A stretch of 64,000 bases of DNA. Origin: Roseiarcus sp050010035. GTDB taxonomy: Bacteria > Pseudomonadota > Alphaproteobacteria > Rhizobiales > Beijerinckiaceae. Location: assembly GCA_050010035.1 (NCBI GenBank), contig JBEKLU010000005.1, positions 29,376-93,375 on the forward strand. The letters are read 5' to 3'. Both the position numbers and the translations under genes were made by a program. Below, one piece after another: positions 59,888-64,000 of the stretch. Each line of letters starts with the position of its first letter. The first letter of the stretch is position 1. The notes beneath the pieces were generated by a model, which saw only the letters and a list, made by a program, of their open reading frames with translations, was not told where the DNA came from and did not search any database.

Positions 59888-61219
59888 TCACGCGAAATCG
59901 CGTGCCGCGCCGCGATGCTCGGCCATCAGCGCGGCGAGGTCGAGGCCGATGACAGCGCCGTCGACGACGCGCCACGCGCCCTTCACCATCACCCGGTCGG
60001 CGCGGTGCGCGCCGCAGAGAACCAGCGCGGCGAGCGGATCGTGGGCGCCGGAAAAACGCGGCTCGTCGAGCGTGTAGAGCGCGAGATCGGCCTGATAGCC
60101 CGGCGCGATGCGGCCGATGTCGTCGCGCCCCAGACAGCGCGCCGAGCCCTCGCTCGCCCAGCGCAGCACGTCGAGATGGCTCACTTTCGCCGCGCCGTAG
60201 CGCAGGCGGCCGATCATCAGCGCGTGGCGCAGCGCCTCCATCATGTTGGAGGAATCGTTGGAGGCCGAGCCGTCGACGCCGAGGCCGACCGGCGCGCCCG
60301 CCGCCTCGAGCTCGCAGGTCGGACAAATCCCCGAGGCGAGCACCATGTTGGACGTGGCGCAATGGCAGACGCCGACGCCGGCGCGCCCCAGCCGGCCGAT
60401 CTCCTCGGGGTTGAAATGGACGCCGTGCGCGAGCCACGTCCGCTTCGACATCCAGCCGGTCTCCTCCAAGAGGTCGACCGGCCGCACGCCGTACATCTCC
60501 AGGCAGAAGCGCTCCTCGTCCTTCGTCTCGCAGAGATGGGTGTGCAACTGGCAATCCCAGCGCTCGGCGAGATCAGCGGTCTCGGCCATCAGCCGCTTGT
60601 CGATCGAGAACGGCGAACAGGGCGCGAGCGCGACGCGAACAAGAGCGCCGGGCTCAGGATCGTGGAACAGCTTCAGCACGCGCTCGGAGTCGGCGAGGAT
60701 GGCGTCCGCGTCCTGCACCACCGAATCGGGCGGCAGGCCGCCGTCTCTTTGCGATCGGTTCATCGAACCACGCGTGACGGTCATGCGAATCCCCAGCGCG
60801 CGCGCCTCCTCTACCTCGATGTCGACGGCGTCCTCCAGGCCCCTGGGGAAGAGGTAGTGATGGTCCGCCGCCGTCGTGCAGCCCGACAGCAGCAATTCGC
60901 TCAGGGCGAGGCGGGCGGCGAGGCGCAGGTGGCGCGGCTTCAGCCGCGCCCAGATCGGATAGAGCGCCGTCAGCCAGGCAAACAGGTCCCGGTTGATCGC
61001 CGCCGGGTGGGCGCGGGTCAAGGTCTGAAAGAAATGGTGATGCGCGTTGACGAGGCCGGGCAGCACGACGTGGCGCGAGGCGTCGAACACGGCGTCGACC
61101 GGCGCGGCGGGCTCGCAGCCCTTGGCGATCGTCTCGGCGATCCGCCCGTCCTCGACGACGAGGCCGCGCTCGGCGCTCGTCGCGAAAATGGCGAGGGGGT
61201 CCTTGATCCAGGTGCGCAT
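59888..61219 (-). CDS. Amidohydrolase, probably 8-oxoguanine deaminase
   Basis: The 443-residue product (ATG at 61219; a TTG at 61240 is less likely) is a zinc amidohydrolase of the cytosine-deaminase-like subtype. Metal-ligand motifs are LPGLVNAHHHFFQTLTRA, the DHHYLFP segment after SGCTTAA, HTHLCET, TWLAHGVHF and the terminal Asp in GVDGSASNDSSNM. This last motif together with NAHHHFFQ is typical of 8-oxoguanine deaminases; hydroxyatrazine-type hydrolases (AtzB, TrzN) are the main alternative. Substrate assignment is by resemblance. Confidence 0.8.
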   Translation of the reverse strand: MRTWIKDPLAIFATSAERGLVVEDGRIAETIAKGCEPAAPVDAVFDASRHVVLPGLVNAHHHFFQTLTRAHPAAINRDLFAWLTALYPIWARLKPRHLRLAARLALSELLLSGCTTAADHHYLFPRGLEDAVDIEVEEARALGIRMTVTRGSMNRSQRDGGLPPDSVVQDADAILADSERVLKLFHDPEPGALVRVALAPCSPFSIDKRLMAETADLAERWDCQLHTHLCETKDEERFCLEMYGVRPVDLLEETGWMSKRTWLAHGVHFNPEEIGRLGRAGVGVCHCATSNMVLASGICPTCELEAAGAPVGLGVDGSASNDSSNMMEALRHALMIGRLRYGAAKVSHLDVLRWASEGSARCLGRDDIGRIAPGYQADLALYTLDEPRFSGAHDPLAALVLCGAHRADRVMVKGAWRVVDGAVIGLDLAALMAEHRGAARDFA

Positions 61220-61355
61220 GCCGTGTGAGCCCTTTGCCAATGGGGTGCCGAATTCGCGGCGAAGGGCCTAGAATGTCAAGCACGGGGCCACAAGCGATGG
61301 GGACGCGCCTCGCGAACCGATTGCCCGGCGGCGCCGCAGCCCCTAGGCTCGCGGC

Positions 61356-63902
61356 GTGACCCAGCGCCCCGAATCGCTCGCCCTCCTGCGCCACCTCGCC
61401 GGCAAGCCCGGTCATGACGAGGTCAAGTCCGATTTCCGCCAATTGCTGATCGACGAATTCGACGTAGCCCTCGCCGACATCCGCTTCGAGCAGCGCGTCG
61501 AGGTCAAGAGTCGCATCGACGCGCTGATCGGCCGCACGGTGTTCGAGGCCAAGCGCGACCTCGCCAGCGAGATGAAGGACGTCGAGCGCAAGATGCCCGA
61601 CTATCTCGCCAATCGCGAGGCGGAGACGGGCGAGCCCTTCGTCGGCATCGCCTCGGACGGGCGAAAATGGGTGGTGATGGCGCTCGAACAGGGCGCGCTG
61701 GTCAGGATAAAGGAGACGATCCTCGATCCGGAAAAGCCCGGCGAATTTCTCGCCTGGCTCGACGGCGCGCTGGCGCTGAAAATTTCGCTGCCGCCCGACC
61801 CGCAGACGGTGCGCATCGAACTCGGCGCCGATTCGGTCGCCTTCCGCGCCGCCGACAAGGCGCTGCGCGCGTTATGGGACAAGCTGAAGATCGAAGCGGC
61901 GGTCGGTCTCAAACGCCAGCTCTGGGCGCAACTGCTCAAGATCGTCTACGGCCGCGACGCCGACAGCGACGCGCTGTGGCTTCAGCACAGCTATCTCGTC
62001 GTCGTCGCCAAATGCATCGCGCTCGCCGTGCTCGGGATGAAAGAGGACGATCCCGCCCGCCTCTTGTCGGGCGAGGCGCTTGCGAGCGCCGGCATCGCGG
62101 GAGCGGTCGAAAGCGACTTCTTCGACTGGGTCGTCGCCGACGCCGAGGGCGTCAAGCTGGTGCGGCGGATCATGGCGCACGTGCGGCGGTTCCGGCTCGC
62201 CGAAGTCGAAAGCGACGTGCTGAAGGTTCTCTACGAATCGCTGATCGACCGGACGGAGCGGCATGGGCTCGGCGAATACTACACGCCGGACTGGCTGGCG
62301 GCGAAGATCGTCAAGCACGCGGTCGACCGGCCGGTCGAGCAGAAGGTGCTCGATCCCGCCTGCGGCTCCGGCGCGTTCCTGTTTCACGCGATACGCGTCT
62401 TCCTCGCCGACGCCGCGGAAGGCGACATGGCGCCCGACCGCATGGCGTTCGAGGCCTCGCAACATGTGGCGGGCATGGACATTCATCCGGTCGCCGTCAT
62501 CATCGCGCGCGTGACCTATTTGTTGGCGCTGGCGCCGGTCCTGGCCAAGCGCGCGGGCGCGATCTACGTGCCGGTCTATCTCGGCGACGCGATGCAGCTT
62601 TCGATCAGCGAGATGATCGGCGGCCGCGAATTGACGATCCGCGTGCCGCCGCCCGCAGCCGGCGAGGGGCAAGGCGGCGCGGCGGGCGCCAACGGCAAGG
62701 ATCAGCTCGAATTTCCCGACACGTTCTGCCGCGACCCCGGGCTGTTCGACAAGGCGATCGAACGCATGCGATCGGGTTCCGAACAGGGCATGAGCCGCGA
62801 GCAGATCGAAAAGGCGCTCTATCGCATCACGGAACAACATTATCGCGCCGACCCGACGCGGGAGCAGCAACTCGCGATCGAAGACCTCGGCAAGACCTAC
62901 GTTACGTTCGACAAGTTGCGCCGGGAAGGCCGCGATTCCGTGTGGGCCTATGTCGCGCGCAACCTCTCGCGCCCGCTGGCGTTTTCGGCCGGCGGCGGCT
63001 GGGCGAACGTCATCGTCGGCAATCCGCCTTGGGTCGCCTTCCGCCACATGAGCGCGGACTTGCAGAAGCGTTTCAAGGAATTGGCGAGCGGATTGGGCGT
63101 TTACGTCGGCGGCAAGCTGGCGACGCAGAACGATCTCTGCGCCTTGTTCACCGCTCGCTCGGCGACGCTCTATCTCAGAGGGTCGGGCCGCATCGCCTTC
63201 GTTCTGCCGCTCGCCGCGCTCACGCGCGGGCAATTCGAGCGTCTGCGCTCGGGCGTCTATCACACAGGCTCCGTCCAGTGGGACGAGGCTTGGACGATGG
63301 ACGACAGCGTGCAGCCGCTGTTCCCGGTCCCGTCCTGCGTCGTGTTCGGCCGCCGCCGCGCCACCGCGAAGGCGATGCCGGAGACCGTGCGCGCCTATTC
63401 GGGCGCGCTGCCGATGCGCGATGCGCCGGAGGCGTTGGTCGACGGACTGATCGCAGACGATAAGTTCAGCGTGGCCGAGGGCGCGCCGAAACCTACGGAG
63501 TCGGTTTTCACCGGCGGCTCGGCCTATCGGGCGGCGTTTCGTCAGGGGGCGACCTTGGTGCCGAGGATGTTGTGCCTCGTCGAGCGCAAGCCGATGGGGC
63601 GGCTCGGCGTCGACACGTCCGCGCCGCCGGTTGTTAGTCGCCGGAACTCCCAGGAAAAAATGCCGTGGAAGGAATTGCCGGGCATTGAAGACCGCGTCGA
63701 AACGGAATTCCTCCGCCCTGTCTTGCTCGGCGAAAGCATAGCGCCCTTCGCTGTTTTTGCTCCAGTCGAAGGAGTCGTTCCCATTACCGACAATGGAGAA
63801 ACGCTCGATTCGAAGACGGCGCTCGATCGAGGCTTCGACCATCTTTCGGGTTGGATGCGAAAGGCCGAGGCGACCTGGAATGAACCTTGCCTATCCGCTT
63901 GA
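61356..63902 (+). CDS. Type IIG (Eco57I-like) restriction-modification enzyme, 3' end truncated
   Basis: The readable part is 848 residues. The N-terminal nuclease domain shows a PD-(D/E)xK-like pattern with Glu64-Ala-Lys66 in RTVFEAKRDL. The adenine-methyltransferase domain has motif I DPACGSGAF (333-341) and motif IV NPPW (556-559), typical of N6-adenine enzymes. The target-recognition region follows from about 650. The protein stops abruptly at NEPCLSA just before a transposase start, so the natural C-terminus, which contributes to DNA recognition, seems to have been cut off by an insertion. Cutting or methylation may be impaired. Confidence 0.82.
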   Translation: MTQRPESLALLRHLAGKPGHDEVKSDFRQLLIDEFDVALADIRFEQRVEVKSRIDALIGRTVFEAKRDLASEMKDVERKMPDYLANREAETGEPFVGIASDGRKWVVMALEQGALVRIKETILDPEKPGEFLAWLDGALALKISLPPDPQTVRIELGADSVAFRAADKALRALWDKLKIEAAVGLKRQLWAQLLKIVYGRDADSDALWLQHSYLVVVAKCIALAVLGMKEDDPARLLSGEALASAGIAGAVESDFFDWVVADAEGVKLVRRIMAHVRRFRLAEVESDVLKVLYESLIDRTERHGLGEYYTPDWLAAKIVKHAVDRPVEQKVLDPACGSGAFLFHAIRVFLADAAEGDMAPDRMAFEASQHVAGMDIHPVAVIIARVTYLLALAPVLAKRAGAIYVPVYLGDAMQLSISEMIGGRELTIRVPPPAAGEGQGGAAGANGKDQLEFPDTFCRDPGLFDKAIERMRSGSEQGMSREQIEKALYRITEQHYRADPTREQQLAIEDLGKTYVTFDKLRREGRDSVWAYVARNLSRPLAFSAGGGWANVIVGNPPWVAFRHMSADLQKRFKELASGLGVYVGGKLATQNDLCALFTARSATLYLRGSGRIAFVLPLAALTRGQFERLRSGVYHTGSVQWDEAWTMDDSVQPLFPVPSCVVFGRRRATAKAMPETVRAYSGALPMRDAPEALVDGLIADDKFSVAEGAPKPTESVFTGGSAYRAAFRQGATLVPRMLCLVERKPMGRLGVDTSAPPVVSRRNSQEKMPWKELPGIEDRVETEFLRPVLLGESIAPFAVFAPVEGVVPITDNGETLDSKTALDRGFDHLSGWMRKAEATWNEPCLSA

Positions 63903-63932
63903 CACCCATACCCACTAGATTTAGCGTTGGCT

Positions 63933-64000
63933 ATGGATATGTTGGCCCGTGAAGACCTGCCTTTCCCCCGGTCTCTGCCGGAATTCCAGCGCATTTTCCC
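63933..64000 (+). mobile_element. Start of an IS1595-family transposase, truncated by the window edge
   Basis: From ATG at 63933 (or 63939) the frame reads MDMLAREDLPFPRSLPEFQR and continues to the end of the window. REDLPFPRSLPEFQRIFP is the characteristic N-terminus of IS1595-family transposases, just ahead of their zinc-ribbon domain. The terminal repeat of the element probably lies between about 63880 and 63930 (for example TGACACCCATACCCACTAG), inside or right after the interrupted restriction gene. The rest lies outside the window. Confidence 0.7.

Noticed and set aside
1..64000. tRNA or rRNA genes and CRISPR arrays
   Set aside because: No TPsiC-arm/acceptor-stem pattern, rRNA signature or regularly spaced direct repeats was found by reading; candidate GAATC strings lie inside coding sequence or lack a cloverleaf.

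Overview
The window is high-GC, densely coded DNA from an alphaproteobacterium, most likely of the order Rhizobiales (Beijerinckiaceae / Methylocystaceae / Rhodoblastus-like). The signs are the gltA / lpxB-lpxI-lpxA-fabZ-lpxD-bamA-rseP-cdsA-uppS-frr order, perfect and near-perfect CtrA boxes (TTAA-N7-TTAAC), a DUF3126-cysE pair, and outer-membrane beta-barrel proteins of the Omp25/opacity type with a proline-rich segment after the signal peptide. All assignments are from reading the sequence; no database search was run.

Layout. 1-915: 5' part of comEC, running off the left edge. 1285-9157: an operon-like run of NfnA/SudB-like and NfnB/SudA-like flavoprotein subunits, a fused 2-oxoacid:ferredoxin oxidoreductase KorA, KorB, and a 738-residue protein of unknown function ending in a ferredoxin domain. 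Together these could move electrons between 2-oxoacids, ferredoxin and NAD(P)H. 9492-13121: a secreted SGNH esterase and, on the other strand, a TIR-STAND-FGE protein that looks like a conflict or defence receptor. 13343-15508: gltX, in which codons from about 301 onward are replaced by clearly lower-GC DNA that also adds about 155 unrelated residues. The original gltX 3' end survives as a 61-codon remnant 100 bp downstream. 15763-18836: a NitT/TauT-type ABC transporter (double permease plus ATPase) without a binding protein. 18955-20244: gltA.

20266-34347 is a long minus-strand envelope block: lipid A (lpxB, lpxI, lpxA, lpxD), fatty acid (fabZ), outer-membrane assembly (bamA), site-2 protease (rseP), phospholipid precursor (cdsA), undecaprenyl-PP synthase (uppS), ribosome recycling (frr), a DUF502 membrane protein and glmS. 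dxr, usually found between cdsA and rseP, is absent. A MazEF/PemIK-type toxin-antitoxin pair, palindromic repeats and a decayed DUF559 endonuclease separate glmS from glmU (35829-37196). Periplasmic glucan genes opgG-opgH, a rhomboid protease, a PAS_5 and a PilZ protein (both preceded by CtrA-type boxes), a gamma-carbonic-anhydrase-like protein, DUF3126, cysE and a cytochrome b561 follow.

47568-53461 looks like a small catabolic/uptake locus: a cyclase-family hydrolase and a fumarylacetoacetate-hydrolase-family protein face a substrate-binding protein, GntR regulator, ATPase and two permeases coupled by stop/start overlaps. 53476-59730 is a duplicated and partly decayed accessory region: two full CapK/PaaK-like adenylate-forming enzymes, two fragments of such genes, an AT-richer glycosyltransferase-like gene and two paralogous porins sharing their upstream DNA. 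The right end holds an 8-oxoguanine-deaminase-like amidohydrolase and a type IIG restriction-modification gene whose 3' end is cut off by what appears to be an IS1595-family element running off the window.
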